Shown here in pieces: positions 1 through 8,991 of a stretch of 34,613 nt of DNA (position 1 is the stretch's first letter; each line of letters begins with the position of its first letter). The translations under genes were made by a program, and so were the position numbers. Source of the DNA: a virus; the IMG/VR virus record IMGVR_UViG_3300048008_000310, positions 1-34,613 of that record. The stretch is one strand, 5' to 3'. The notes below the pieces were generated by a model. That model did not search any database. It was given only the letters and a program-made list of their open reading frames with translations, and had not been told where the DNA came from.

Positions 1-2
1 GC

Positions 3-569
3 GATAGATACGATAACAAAATAAAGCTAGGCGACGTTACATTAATACTAAACACTAAAATTGAAGACTTTAAGTCTGTAAACAATTTAGCTATAGTGGT
101 TGAAACACCAAAAGCTTTTAAAACAAATATAGAAAAAGGAGACATAATAATAATACATCATAATGTATTTAGAGTTTTTTATGACATCCGAGGTAATAAG
201 AAAAGAAGTAGATCTCATTTTAAAGATGACTTACACTTTTGTTCAGCAGATCAAATATATTTGTATAAAAATACAGGGGATTGGAAATCATTTGGAGACA
301 GATGCTTTGTAATGCCTTTAAAAAACAAAGACACTTTAAGATCACAAAAAGAGCAAGACCTTATTGGTATATTAAAAATAGGTAATAGTTCTTTAAAAGC
401 GCTTAATATCAATCCAGGGGACACAGTAGGGTTTACGCCCGGTAGTGAATGGGATTTTATAATAGACGATCAAAGAGTTTATTGTATGAAATCTAATGAT
501 ATTGTAATTAAGTATGAACACAAAAGAAACCAAGAAGAATATAATCCTAGCTGGGCAAAAAGCAGTTAA
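3..569 (+). CDS. Phage protein with two GroES-like (cpn10-like) repeats, 5' end outside window
   Basis: The reading frame is open to the left edge without a stop, so the gene begins upstream. A GTG at 96 is the first start-like codon inside the window, but the codons before it look coding (GDVTLILNTKIEDF), so it is probably internal. The protein seems to hold two similar units. Each has a 'KGD/PGD' turn after a strand (IEKGDIIIIHHNVFR, then LNINPGDTVGFTPGSEW) and ends in a short polar-hydrophobic strand (ADQIYLYK, then SNDIVIKY). This layout recalls the GroES/cpn10 beta-barrel, where a 'VGDIVIF' turn is followed by a 'SDILAIV' end. Phages may encode a co-chaperonin for capsid folding, as T4 gp31 does, and the position just before the head genes would suit that. 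I see the pattern; the fold and function are inference. It overlaps the next gene by 56 bases. Confidence 0.6.
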   Translation, partial: DRYDNKIKLGDVTLILNTKIEDFKSVNNLAIVVETPKAFKTNIEKGDIIIIHHNVFRVFYDIRGNKKRSRSHFKDDLHFCSADQIYLYKNTGDWKSFGDRCFVMPLKNKDTLRSQKEQDLIGILKIGNSSLKALNINPGDTVGFTPGSEWDFIIDDQRVYCMKSNDIVIKYEHKRNQEEYNPSWAKSS

Positions 570-789
570 GGAGTTAATTAAAGTGGCAGAAGAAAAGATC
601 GTTGACTCAGAAGATGATTTATCAGCTGACAGACTTAAAAATGCTGCCGCAACAAAAAAATTAGCTATATTCGATGCTTTTGAAATACTTGCTAGAATAG
701 AAGAGGAGGATGAAAGATTAAATGAAAACCCAAAAGAAGCTAAAGAAGAAAAAGCTTTTAGGGGTTTTGCTGAAGGAAGATCTAGATAA
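514..789 (+). CDS. Small acidic helical protein before terminase; possible small terminase subunit
   Basis: This 91-residue protein is predicted to be helical and charged, with a lysine-rich start (KETKKN), a central helix region (RLKNAAATKKLAIFDAFEIL) and an acidic tail (EEEDERL). It has no signal peptide or membrane segment and no enzymatic motif that I recognise. Its 3' end overlaps the terminase start by one base (TAATG), which suggests translational coupling. A small helical gene directly before terL is where a small terminase subunit usually sits, but I see no clear helix-turn-helix, so that role comes from position only. The start overlaps the preceding gene by 56 bases. The only later start is a GTG at 583, which would remove the first helix. 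Confidence 0.75.
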   Translation: MNTKETKKNIILAGQKAVKELIKVAEEKIVDSEDDLSADRLKNAAATKKLAIFDAFEILARIEEEDERLNENPKEAKEEKAFRGFAEGRSR

Positions 790-2999
790 TGTACGAACAA
801 ACCTTAGTAGCAGTATTAAAAGACTATATTAAACCTAAGATATTAAAGAGGTTAAACAGGTATAAGAAATGGGAGTACGGTTATAACGAAGAGCACGATG
901 TAGTTGTGATCAGTAGAACCGGACAGATAGGAGAGGTTTACGAAATACAAGGAATAAAAATAGCATTACCAAAAGAAGATGATGTTATTAAATTTGAAGG
1001 AGACAAGTGGAGACACACTGAATACCCAAAAGAGCTTTCAAAGATAAAATCGGTATTTGATTGGGACGAATACCCTTCACAGTTTAAAGAAAAGTGGTAT
1101 GACTATATTGATACAGAATTTAAAAGGCGTGAAGAAGGTTTTTGGTTTTTTAATAAAGACAAGCCTTCTTATATTACTGGTACTCACTACATGTACTTGC
1201 AGTGGTCCAAAATTGATGTTGGGGCAGCAGACTTTAGGGAGTCAAACAGATTATTCTTTATATTCTGGGAAGCTTGTAAAGCAGATGTACGTTGTTACGG
1301 AATGTGCTATCTTAAGAACAGACGGTCAGGGTTTTCTTTCATGGCCTCAGGCGAAACGGTTAATCAAGCTACAATATCCACAGACTCCAGATTCGGAATT
1401 TTATCAAAGTCTGGTCCAGATGCGAAAAAGATGTTTACTGATAAAGTGGTACCCATCTCGGTTAATTATCCCTTCTTCTTCAAACCAATCCAGGACGGTA
1501 TGGACAGGCCGAAGACGGAACTTGCGTACAGAGTTCCCGCGTCCAAATTTACGAGAAAAAAGCTTGATACCAATGAGAAGCTACAAGAGATTACCGGTCT
1601 CGATACCACGATCGACTGGAAGAACACCGGGGACAACTCGTACGACGGTGAAAAATTAAAACTATTAGTCCACGATGAAAGTGGTAAATGGGAAAGACCT
1701 ACAAACATATTAAACAACTGGAGGGTTACAAAAACTTGTTTGAGATTAGGTTCAAAAATTATAGGTAAGTGTATGATGGGTTCAACATCAAATGCTTTAG
1801 ATAAAGGTGGCGAGAACTTTAAAAAACTATACTATGACTCCGACGCAACAAAAAGAAATGCAAATGGACAGACTCGTTCGGGACTCTATAGCTTGTTCAT
1901 TCCTATGGAATGGAACTACGAAGGCTACATTGATTCTTATGGATTTCCTGTATTTGAAACGCCAAAAAAACCAGCTGAAGGCCCTGACGGATCGCTTATA
2001 AAGCAAGGTGTAATTGAATACTGGAATAATGAAGTTGAAGGATTAAAAGGGGATCAAGATGGTTTAAACGAATACTATCGTCAGTTTCCAAGAACAGAGC
2101 AACACGCTTTTAGAGACGAAGCAAAGCAATCTCTGTTTAACTTAACAAAGATATACGAACAAATAGATTATAACGAAGACCTTAGGAATACATCGATAAT
2201 AACCACTGGAAGTTTTATGTGGGAAAACGGTATAAAAGATACTAAGGTGATATTTGTACCAAATAAAAACGGTAGGTTCAACGTTAGTTGGGTGCCTCCT
2301 GTACAAATGCAAAACAGAGTTATAGTAAAAGGTAATACAAAATATCCAGGTAACGAACACTGTGGCGCTTTTGGGTGTGACAGTTACGATATATCAGGTA
2401 CAGTTGATAAAAGAGGTTCTAATGGAGCCTTGCACGGTTTAACTAAGTTTAGTATGGAAGATGTTCCACCTAACAGATTTTTTTTAGAATATATAGCTAG
2501 ACCACAAACTGCTGAGATATTTTTTGAAGATGTATTGATGGCTTGCATATTTTATGGTATGCCAATACTTGCGGAAAATAATAAACCTAGATTACTGTAT
2601 CATTTTAAAAGAAGAGGTTATAGAGGCTTCTCAATGAACAGACCTGATAAAAGATTAAACAAATTATCTGTAACTGAAAGAGAAATAGGTGGTATACCAA
2701 ACTCTAGTGAAGATATAAAGCAAGCACACGCTGCAGCTATAGAATCATATATAGAAACTTGTGTTGGACGAACAGAAGCCGGTTATGGAGATATGTACTT
2801 TCAAAGAACATTAGAAGACTGGGGTAAATTCAATATAAACAATAGAACAAAGCATGATGCTTCTATAAGTTCTGGGTTAGCAATAATGGCTTGTAATAAA
2901 AACCTATACTCACCGGTTAGTCCAGTGCAAAAAAAGGTTTACGATTTAGGAATTAAAAGATATGACAATAGAGGTTCTACGTCTAAAATATTAAGATAA
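789..2999 (+). CDS. terL: Terminase large subunit
   Basis: This 736-residue protein is the DNA-packaging motor: an ATPase that pumps DNA into the prohead and a nuclease that cuts it. The N-terminal half has an arginine-rich, divergent Walker A-like segment (KNRRSGFSFMASGE, about residues 175-188). A Walker B motif (LLVHDE, with D296 and E297) follows, and then a coupling-motif-like stretch (CMMGSTSN). The C-terminal half contains FGCDSYD (D531, D534), which fits the first acidic residue of an RNase H-like nuclease. Length is slightly above the common 500-700. It overlaps the small upstream gene by one base and abuts the portal start with no gap. Bases of about 1440-1655 are much richer in GC (near 48 %) than the rest of the gene (near 30 %), with C-ending codons that are rare elsewhere. 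Family assignment is firm; exact catalytic residues are read by eye. Confidence 0.9.
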   Translation: MYEQTLVAVLKDYIKPKILKRLNRYKKWEYGYNEEHDVVVISRTGQIGEVYEIQGIKIALPKEDDVIKFEGDKWRHTEYPKELSKIKSVFDWDEYPSQFKEKWYDYIDTEFKRREEGFWFFNKDKPSYITGTHYMYLQWSKIDVGAADFRESNRLFFIFWEACKADVRCYGMCYLKNRRSGFSFMASGETVNQATISTDSRFGILSKSGPDAKKMFTDKVVPISVNYPFFFKPIQDGMDRPKTELAYRVPASKFTRKKLDTNEKLQEITGLDTTIDWKNTGDNSYDGEKLKLLVHDESGKWERPTNILNNWRVTKTCLRLGSKIIGKCMMGSTSNALDKGGENFKKLYYDSDATKRNANGQTRSGLYSLFIPMEWNYEGYIDSYGFPVFETPKKPAEGPDGSLIKQGVIEYWNNEVEGLKGDQDGLNEYYRQFPRTEQHAFRDEAKQSLFNLTKIYEQIDYNEDLRNTSIITTGSFMWENGIKDTKVIFVPNKNGRFNVSWVPPVQMQNRVIVKGNTKYPGNEHCGAFGCDSYDISGTVDKRGSNGALHGLTKFSMEDVPPNRFFLEYIARPQTAEIFFEDVLMACIFYGMPILAENNKPRLLYHFKRRGYRGFSMNRPDKRLNKLSVTEREIGGIPNSSEDIKQAHAAAIESYIETCVGRTEAGYGDMYFQRTLEDWGKFNINNRTKHDASISSGLAIMACNKNLYSPVSPVQKKVYDLGIKRYDNRGSTSKILR

Positions 3000-5408
3000 A
3001 TGAAAATACAAACAAATACTGATAGTTCTTTTCCTAACCAGGTTGTTAGCGACGAAGTAAAAGCTAGTTATGATTACGGCTTACAAGTCTCTAGAGCTAT
3101 TGAACGAGAATGGTTCAATCAAGGAAGAGGCAACGGTAATAGATACTTAAATAATTGGAATAGCTTTCACTCACTGAGATTATATGCAAGAGGGGAGCAA
3201 TCAATACAAAAGTATAAAGATGAATTGTCCATAAACGGTGATTTATCTTATCTTAATTTAGATTGGAAACCAATACCAGTTATATCAAAGTTTGTTGATA
3301 TTGTTGTAAACGGAATGTCAAACAAATCATACGACATAAATGCTTTTGCCCAAGATCCATTTTCTGTAAAAAACAGAACAGATTATGCGGCTGCAATTGA
3401 ACGCGATATGCTTACTAAAAAAGCTTTAGTAAATATTAAAGAAAACGTTGGATTAGATTTATCTTTAACAGGTGATTTAGCTTCTTTACCTGAAAGTAGA
3501 GAGGAACTTGATGTACATATGCAAATGACTTATAAACAAAACGTTGAAGTCGCGGAAGAGGAAGTCATAAACAATGTATTAGATTTCAACAAGTATAATG
3601 AAATAAAAAAACGGTTAGCTCACGATTTAACTACGATAGGTATTGGAGCTGTTAAAACATCATTTAACAAATCAGAAGGTATAGTTACTGATTATGTTGA
3701 CCCTGCTAACGTGATTTATTCGTATACAGAGGATCCAAATTTCGAGGATATATACTATGTAGGGGAAGTAAAGTCTATATCATTAGCTGAGCTTAAAAAA
3801 CAGTTTCCATCGTTATCAGCTTCAGAATTAGAAAAGATACAAGATATGCCGGGTAATTCACAGTATGTAACAAACTGGGGAAATTACGATGGTAACACCA
3901 TACAAGTTTTATACTTTGAATATAAAACATATTCAGATCAAGTATTCAAAATAAAGAAAACAGACCAAGGATTAGAAAAGACTTTGGAAAAACCTGATAC
4001 ATTTAATCCACCAGCTAATGATAATTTTGAAAGAATATCTAGAACAATAGAAGTTTTATATACTGGAGCCAAGGTGTTAGGTACAAATATTATGTTAGAC
4101 TGGAAGCTAGCAGAGAATATGACAAGGCCTACAGCTGATACTACTAAAGTAATGATGAATTACTGTATATCAGCACCTAGAATGTACAAAGGGCGTATAG
4201 AATCTATAGTTAGTAAAATTACTAGCTTTGCTGATATGATTCAAATAACACACCTTAAACTGCAACAGGTGATGTCTAGAATAGTACCAGATGGTGTATT
4301 CTTAGATATGGACGGTTTAGCTGAAGTTGATTTAGGTAATGGCACAACGTACAATCCAGCAGAAGCATTAAACATGTACTTTCAAACAGGTTCTGTTGTA
4401 GGTAGATCGTTAACGCAAGACGGAGAACTAAACAGAGGTAAAGTACCTGTGCAAGAATTATCGTCTTCGAGCGGTCAAGGAAAAATACAAAGTTTAATAG
4501 GTACATACCAGTACTACTTACAAATGATAAGAGATGTAACCGGTTTAAATGAAGCAAGAGACGGTAGTGCACCACATAAAGATTCATTAGTAGGTTTGCA
4601 AAAAATGGCAGCTAACGCTTCTAATATTGCAACTAAGCACGTGCTAGACTCTTTGTTGTACTTGACAATTAGAACTTGTGAGAATATAAGCTTAAAAGTA
4701 GCTGATGTTATTGAAAACCCTTTAACAGAAAATGCTTTAACAAACGCTATAAGTACATTTAATACTAAAACTCTTGAGGAGTTAATGAATTTGCAGCTAC
4801 ATGATTTTGGTATTTATTTAGAGTTAGAACCAGAAGATGAAGAAAAAGCTTTGTTAGAACAGAATATACAAATAGCTTTGCAGACGCAAGCAATAGCTTT
4901 ATCTGACGCAATTGATATTAGACAAATAAAAAATATAAAATTAGCTAACCAATTCTTAAAGCTTAGGCAAACTCAGAAAATAAAAAGAGAACAAGAACAA
5001 CAACAAGCTAATATTCAAGCACAAGCGCAGGCAAATGCTGATGCATCTGAAAAAGCTGCAATGGCTGAAGTGCAGAAGCAGCAAGCACTTACTCAAGAAA
5101 AGGTAAGTATAGAACAAGCGAAGTCACAGTTTGAAATACAAAGAATGCAAACTGAAGCTCAAATAAAAAGAGAGTTAATGGCTGAAGAATTTAACTTTAA
5201 TATGCAATTAGCGCAGGTAAGAGCAAATGCGGAAGGGAATAAAGAAAAAGAAATTGAAGATAGAAAAGATAAAAGAATAAAGATGCAGGGATCCCAACAG
5301 TCTGAGTTAATACAACAAAGACAAACAGAAGGATTACCTAAAAACTTTGAATCATCAGGAAACGATGTGTTAGGTGGATTTGGAATAGAAGAGTTCGGTC
5401 CTAGCTAA
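3000..5408 (+). CDS. Portal protein
   Basis: This 802-residue protein lies directly after terL (stop TAA and start ATG adjacent). The portal is the dodecameric ring at one capsid vertex through which DNA passes. Portal-like features are the segment YVDPANVIYSYTEDPNFED (about residues 232-250), the earlier FVDIVVNGMSNKSYDINA segment, and the long helical middle. From about residue 655 the C-terminus is a glutamine-, lysine- and glutamate-rich helical coiled coil, as in the long barrel or crown of podovirus portals such as P22 gp1. The length also fits those large portals rather than the ~500-residue siphovirus type. No lipoprotein or signal sequence is visible. The call rests on position, length and motif resemblance. 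Confidence 0.85.
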   Translation: MKIQTNTDSSFPNQVVSDEVKASYDYGLQVSRAIEREWFNQGRGNGNRYLNNWNSFHSLRLYARGEQSIQKYKDELSINGDLSYLNLDWKPIPVISKFVDIVVNGMSNKSYDINAFAQDPFSVKNRTDYAAAIERDMLTKKALVNIKENVGLDLSLTGDLASLPESREELDVHMQMTYKQNVEVAEEEVINNVLDFNKYNEIKKRLAHDLTTIGIGAVKTSFNKSEGIVTDYVDPANVIYSYTEDPNFEDIYYVGEVKSISLAELKKQFPSLSASELEKIQDMPGNSQYVTNWGNYDGNTIQVLYFEYKTYSDQVFKIKKTDQGLEKTLEKPDTFNPPANDNFERISRTIEVLYTGAKVLGTNIMLDWKLAENMTRPTADTTKVMMNYCISAPRMYKGRIESIVSKITSFADMIQITHLKLQQVMSRIVPDGVFLDMDGLAEVDLGNGTTYNPAEALNMYFQTGSVVGRSLTQDGELNRGKVPVQELSSSSGQGKIQSLIGTYQYYLQMIRDVTGLNEARDGSAPHKDSLVGLQKMAANASNIATKHVLDSLLYLTIRTCENISLKVADVIENPLTENALTNAISTFNTKTLEELMNLQLHDFGIYLELEPEDEEKALLEQNIQIALQTQAIALSDAIDIRQIKNIKLANQFLKLRQTQKIKREQEQQQANIQAQAQANADASEKAAMAEVQKQQALTQEKVSIEQAKSQFEIQRMQTEAQIKRELMAEEFNFNMQLAQVRANAEGNKEKEIEDRKDKRIKMQGSQQSELIQQRQTEGLPKNFESSGNDVLGGFGIEEFGPS

Positions 5409-5422
5409 TAAACAATTATTTA

Positions 5423-5438
5423 ATTATATTATATTATG
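5423..5438 (+). promoter_or_regulatory. AT-only leader shared by two late genes
   Basis: The 16 bases ATTATATTATATTATG, ending in the start codon of the scaffold-like gene, recur exactly at 8121-8136 in front of the gene after the capsid. There is no Shine-Dalgarno sequence at either place. AT-rich, SD-less leaders are usual for Bacteroidetes. The repeat could be a translation-initiation element or could overlap a promoter; the sequence alone does not decide. Confidence 0.4.
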
Positions 5439-6563
5439 TCAGAAGTAAAACAAGAAGGGGATTTTAAAATTAAATCCAAGAAAACAAGTCCTAAGCAATT
5501 AGGCAATCAATCTAACGAGCCTATAAAGGTTAACATAGATGAAGTAGAAGAACCAGTAGCTGAAGAAGTTGCTAAGGTAGTAATACCAGAAGTTAAAGAA
5601 GACGTAGTTGAAGAACCTGTCGTAGTCGTTAACGATACACCGGACGATACCGCACAAGATGGTATTATAGAAATTGTAGATGAAGAGCCTGCTCAAGAGC
5701 TTGAAAAAGTTATTGAACAACAACCTCAGCCAGTAGCAGAACAAAGAGTGTTGCCGGAAAACATAGATAAACTTGTTACTTTCATGGAAGAGACAGGTGG
5801 ATCAGTAGAAGACTACGTTAGATTAAACGCGGACTACTCAAGTGTTGATGACAAAACACTATTAAAAGAATATTACAAACAAACAAAACCTTATCTAGAA
5901 TCAGATGACGTTAGCCTACTATTAGAAGACTACGATTATGATGAAGACATAGATGAGGAAAGAGATATACGCAAAAAGAAAATTGCGTTTAAAGAAGAAG
6001 TTGGAAAAGCTAAAAGCTTTTTGGAAAAAACCAAGAGTAAATATTACGACGAAATCAAGTTGAGACCCGGCGTTACTCAGGAACAACAAAAAGCAACAGA
6101 GTTTTTCAACCGATACCAAGAAGATCAGAAAATAGCTGAGCAACAGCACTCGGACTTTAAATCAAAAACAAATGATTACTTTACTAATGAATTCAAAGGT
6201 TTTGATTTCAATGTAGGTAAGAAAAAGTTTAGATATGGTTTACAAGATCCTAATAAAGTTGCAGAGAACCAATCAAGCATTAACAATTTCGTAGGAAAGT
6301 TTCTTGACGAAAGCGGTAATATAAAAGATACGAAAGGTTATCACAAAGCTATTTATATCGCTTCAAATGCTGACAAGATTATTAATCACTTTTATGAACA
6401 AGGAAGAACAGATGCTACTAAAGAAATAGTTAGTAGTTCTAAAAATCCAAGCACAGAGCCAAGACAAACTACCTCTGGCGAGTTCGTAAACGGAATAAAA
6501 GTTAAGTCAATAAGCGGTTATGATTCTTCTAAGCTTAAAATTAAAACAAAAAAATTTAACTAA
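5436..6563 (+). CDS. Acidic coiled-coil protein, probable head scaffolding protein
   Basis: This 375-residue protein sits between portal and capsid, the usual place of the scaffolding protein that guides prohead assembly and then leaves or is cleaved. Residues from about 25 to 105 are low-complexity and rich in glutamate, valine and proline (EEPVAEEVAKVVIPEVKE). The middle has a strongly acidic stretch (LLLEDYDYDEDIDEERD), then charged helices (about residues 170-240). The C-terminus is lysine-rich (SSKLKIKTKKFN), the kind of basic tail that binds capsid protein in P22-type scaffolds. No protease motif is visible, so a protease-scaffold fusion is unlikely. It starts 27 bases after the portal stop behind an AT-only leader. 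Function is inferred from position and composition. Confidence 0.7.
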   Translation: MSEVKQEGDFKIKSKKTSPKQLGNQSNEPIKVNIDEVEEPVAEEVAKVVIPEVKEDVVEEPVVVVNDTPDDTAQDGIIEIVDEEPAQELEKVIEQQPQPVAEQRVLPENIDKLVTFMEETGGSVEDYVRLNADYSSVDDKTLLKEYYKQTKPYLESDDVSLLLEDYDYDEDIDEERDIRKKKIAFKEEVGKAKSFLEKTKSKYYDEIKLRPGVTQEQQKATEFFNRYQEDQKIAEQQHSDFKSKTNDYFTNEFKGFDFNVGKKKFRYGLQDPNKVAENQSSINNFVGKFLDESGNIKDTKGYHKAIYIASNADKIINHFYEQGRTDATKEIVSSSKNPSTEPRQTTSGEFVNGIKVKSISGYDSSKLKIKTKKFN

Positions 6564-6577
6564 AAAATTAAAAAATT

Positions 6578-8047
6578 ATGGCAAATGTAAGCCCAGTGTT
6601 TGGAAGCTTAATTCCAACGCAAAAAAAACAAGCCTTAGAAGGCAATTATTTAAACTTTACTGACGGTACGAATGATTTCGCGCAACAGTATTTACCAGAA
6701 ATCTATGAAGCTGAAGTAGAGCGTTATGGAAATAGAACCTTAGGTGGTTTCTTAAGAATGGTAGGAGCTGAAATGCCAATGACTTCTGATCAAGTAGTAT
6801 GGTCTGAGCAAAATAGATTACACATCTCTTACGAGAATGTAATAGCAACTAATGCAGGTGCTGTAGGAGCAAAAGTTTCTACTTTAACTATTCCTGTAGG
6901 AGCTGGTATTGAAAACGTTGTATCTCCTGGTTCTACAATTGTAGTGATGAATCCAGCAAATGGAGCAGAATTAAACTGTTACGTTGTTGCTTCTGGAGCT
7001 ACTCCTGGTAGTGCATTAGGTGCAGGTGTATTAACCGTAGCGCCTTATTCGCAAGAAGCCTTAGATGGAACTGGAGCAGGTGCTGCTGAAGTAGATTTAG
7101 TAACTGGTGGACCAGCGCTTAAGATTTTCGTATACGGATCTGAGTATGGAAAAGGAACTGGAGATGCTAACAGAGTTTCTGTAACACCTTCTTTCACTCA
7201 ATATTCTAACTCTCCTATTATCATCAAAGACAAGTATGCAATCAATGGATCTGACACTGCTCAGATTGGATGGGTTGAAGTAGCTACTGAGTCTGGTCAA
7301 GGAGGTTTCTTATGGTACTTAAAAGCTGAATCTGAAACAAGATTACGTTTTGAAGACTACTTAGAAATGTCTATGGTAGAAGGTGAATTAAAATCTGGAA
7401 GTTCAACTACAACTGCTAGAGGTACTGAAGGTCTTTTTGCTGCTGTTAAAAGCCGTGGAAATGTATTAGTAGACTTTACTGCAACAACTGGTTTAGCTCA
7501 GTTTGATTCAATTCTTAAAAACTTAGATACTCAAGGAGCAATCGAAGAAAACATGTTATTCTTAAATAGAGAAACTTCTCTAGACTTTGATGATATGTTG
7601 GCTGGCGTAGGGCAAACAGCTGGAGCTGGTGCTTATTACGGTGGTGGTAGTTCTTTTGGTGTATTTGAAAATTCTGAAGAAATGGCATTAAACTTAGGTT
7701 TTTCTGGATTCAGAAGAGGTTCTTATGACTTCTACAAAACTGACTGGAAATACTTAAACGATGCTTCTACTCGTGGAGGTGTTGCTGATGCTGGAATCGA
7801 AGGAGTATTAGTACCTGCTGGAACTTCTACAGTTTACGATCAAATATTAGGAACTAACATCAGAAGACCTTTCTTACACGTAAGATATAGAGCTTCTCAA
7901 GCTGATGATAGAAGAATGAAAAACTGGATCACTGGATCTGTAGGTGGCGCTGCTACTTCTGATTTAGATGCGATGGAGGTTCACTTCTTATCTGAAAGAT
8001 GTTTAGTAACTCAAGCGGCTAACAACTTTGTGTTATTCACAGACTAG
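6578..8047 (+). CDS. Major capsid protein
   Basis: This 489-residue protein follows portal and scaffold and forms the icosahedral shell, presumably with the HK97 fold. The N-terminal part has a long charged region (LPEIYEAEVERYGNRTLGG) like the N-arm and spine helix. A glycine- and alanine-rich middle and a C-terminal beta-rich end (RRPFLHVRYRAS) follow. Codon use differs from its neighbours: isoleucine is mostly ATT or ATC, whereas adjacent genes favour ATA, and GCT, TCT and GGA dominate. This fits selection for very high expression. A strong hairpin lies immediately downstream. There is no Shine-Dalgarno sequence; the start is preceded by an A-rich leader. Position and codon bias support the call; the fold is not visible directly. 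Confidence 0.85.
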   Translation: MANVSPVFGSLIPTQKKQALEGNYLNFTDGTNDFAQQYLPEIYEAEVERYGNRTLGGFLRMVGAEMPMTSDQVVWSEQNRLHISYENVIATNAGAVGAKVSTLTIPVGAGIENVVSPGSTIVVMNPANGAELNCYVVASGATPGSALGAGVLTVAPYSQEALDGTGAGAAEVDLVTGGPALKIFVYGSEYGKGTGDANRVSVTPSFTQYSNSPIIIKDKYAINGSDTAQIGWVEVATESGQGGFLWYLKAESETRLRFEDYLEMSMVEGELKSGSSTTTARGTEGLFAAVKSRGNVLVDFTATTGLAQFDSILKNLDTQGAIEENMLFLNRETSLDFDDMLAGVGQTAGAGAYYGGGSSFGVFENSEEMALNLGFSGFRRGSYDFYKTDWKYLNDASTRGGVADAGIEGVLVPAGTSTVYDQILGTNIRRPFLHVRYRASQADDRRMKNWITGSVGGAATSDLDAMEVHFLSERCLVTQAANNFVLFTD

Positions 8048-8063
8048 TACCGATTAAATTAAT

Positions 8064-8104
8064 GTAGTAGTTACCCTTGTTGAACTGACAGGGGTAATTA
8101 TTAC
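8064..8104 (+). terminator. Long hairpin after the capsid gene
   Basis: Bases 8064-8080 pair with 8088-8104 over 17 positions, without a bulge (13 Watson-Crick and 4 G-U pairs), closing a seven-base loop (TGAACTG). The core is TTACCCTTGT with ACAGGGGTAA. Downstream is a T-rich but interrupted stretch (TCTTATTAAAAATTTT), so it may act as a partial terminator, or as a 3' stabiliser or processing site for the capsid mRNA. Seen directly by pairing; function inferred. Confidence 0.7.
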
Positions 8105-8133
8105 TCTTATTAAAAATTTTATTATATTATATT

Positions 8134-8976
8134 ATGGCAGCAAATGCAAACAAGACTACAGCTAAAAAGCCTGTAGCAAAAAAAGAAATAGTACAAGAGC
8201 AAGAAGTAATGACTGCTCCAAAGAAACAAGAACCAGCTAAACCAAGTTGGGAAATAAAGGATAGAATGTACATAGTTATAGGTCAAGCACCTTTAACATT
8301 AACAATTTCATCCAAACATACATCAAGACACCCTTTATTATATTTTGATAAAGACAAGGGTCTTCAAAGAGAACTTAGATACGCAACAAATCAAAATTCT
8401 CCTTTTATAGATGAGCAAAACGGTCAAGCAACATTAGGACATATAATGTTTAAAGACGGCGCTCTATATGTTAAAAAAGAACAACAAAACCTACAAAAAT
8501 TACTATCTTTATATCATCCATTATTAGGTAATAAATACTACGAACATAATCCAGTAGCTATAGCCGAAGATGAATTAGAAGATTTAGAAGTTCAAATAGA
8601 TGCAATGATGGCCGCAAGAACTATGGATGTTGATGACGCTGAAGCAATACTTCGTGTTGAACTAGGGTCTAAGGTTTCAAGCATGACAACTAAAGAACTA
8701 AAAAGAGATCTATTATTATTTGCTAAAAGACAACCAGATTTGTTTATGGAGTTAGCAAATGACGACAATGTACAATTAAGAAACATAGCTATAAAAGCTT
8801 CTGAAATGGGTATTATTAAATTGTCGCAAGATCAAAGAACATTTACTTGGGGATCAAACGGTAGAAAATTAATGACAGTACCTTTTGACGAAAACCCATA
8901 CTCTGCAATGGCAGCTTACTTTAAAACCGATGAAGGCGTAGAAGTTTATAGATCAGTAGAGAAAAACTTAGAATAA
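8134..8976 (+). CDS. Virion-associated protein of unknown function
   Basis: I do not recognise this 280-residue protein. Its first ~40 residues are low-complexity, rich in alanine, lysine and glutamine (NKTTAKKPVAKKEIVQEQE). A compact domain follows (WEIKDRMYIVIGQAPLTLTI) that reads as beta strands and contains LLYFDKDKGLQRELRYATNQ. The second half is helical and acidic (AEDELEDLEVQIDAMMAART). There is no signal peptide or membrane segment. It lies between capsid and connector genes and is bracketed by two hairpins (8064-8104 and 8992-9027), so its mRNA level may be set separately from the capsid gene. Position suggests a head-completion or decoration role, but no sequence motif supports that. 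The AT-only leader matches that of the scaffold-like gene. Confidence 0.8.
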   Translation: MAANANKTTAKKPVAKKEIVQEQEVMTAPKKQEPAKPSWEIKDRMYIVIGQAPLTLTISSKHTSRHPLLYFDKDKGLQRELRYATNQNSPFIDEQNGQATLGHIMFKDGALYVKKEQQNLQKLLSLYHPLLGNKYYEHNPVAIAEDELEDLEVQIDAMMAARTMDVDDAEAILRVELGSKVSSMTTKELKRDLLLFAKRQPDLFMELANDDNVQLRNIAIKASEMGIIKLSQDQRTFTWGSNGRKLMTVPFDENPYSAMAAYFKTDEGVEVYRSVEKNLE

Positions 8977-8991
8977 CGTGTAATAATAAAA

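Noticed and set aside
393-800. A 135-residue minus-strand frame at the left end
   Set aside because: It is antisense to three plus-strand genes and has the hydrophobic, serine/leucine-rich make-up typical of frames antisense to acidic lysine-rich proteins.
1057-1659. A 200-residue frame on the plus strand inside terL
   Set aside because: It lies in another frame over the terminase ATPase region, has no credible leader, and follows from the GC-rich patch that removes stop codons. The terminase frame explains the DNA.
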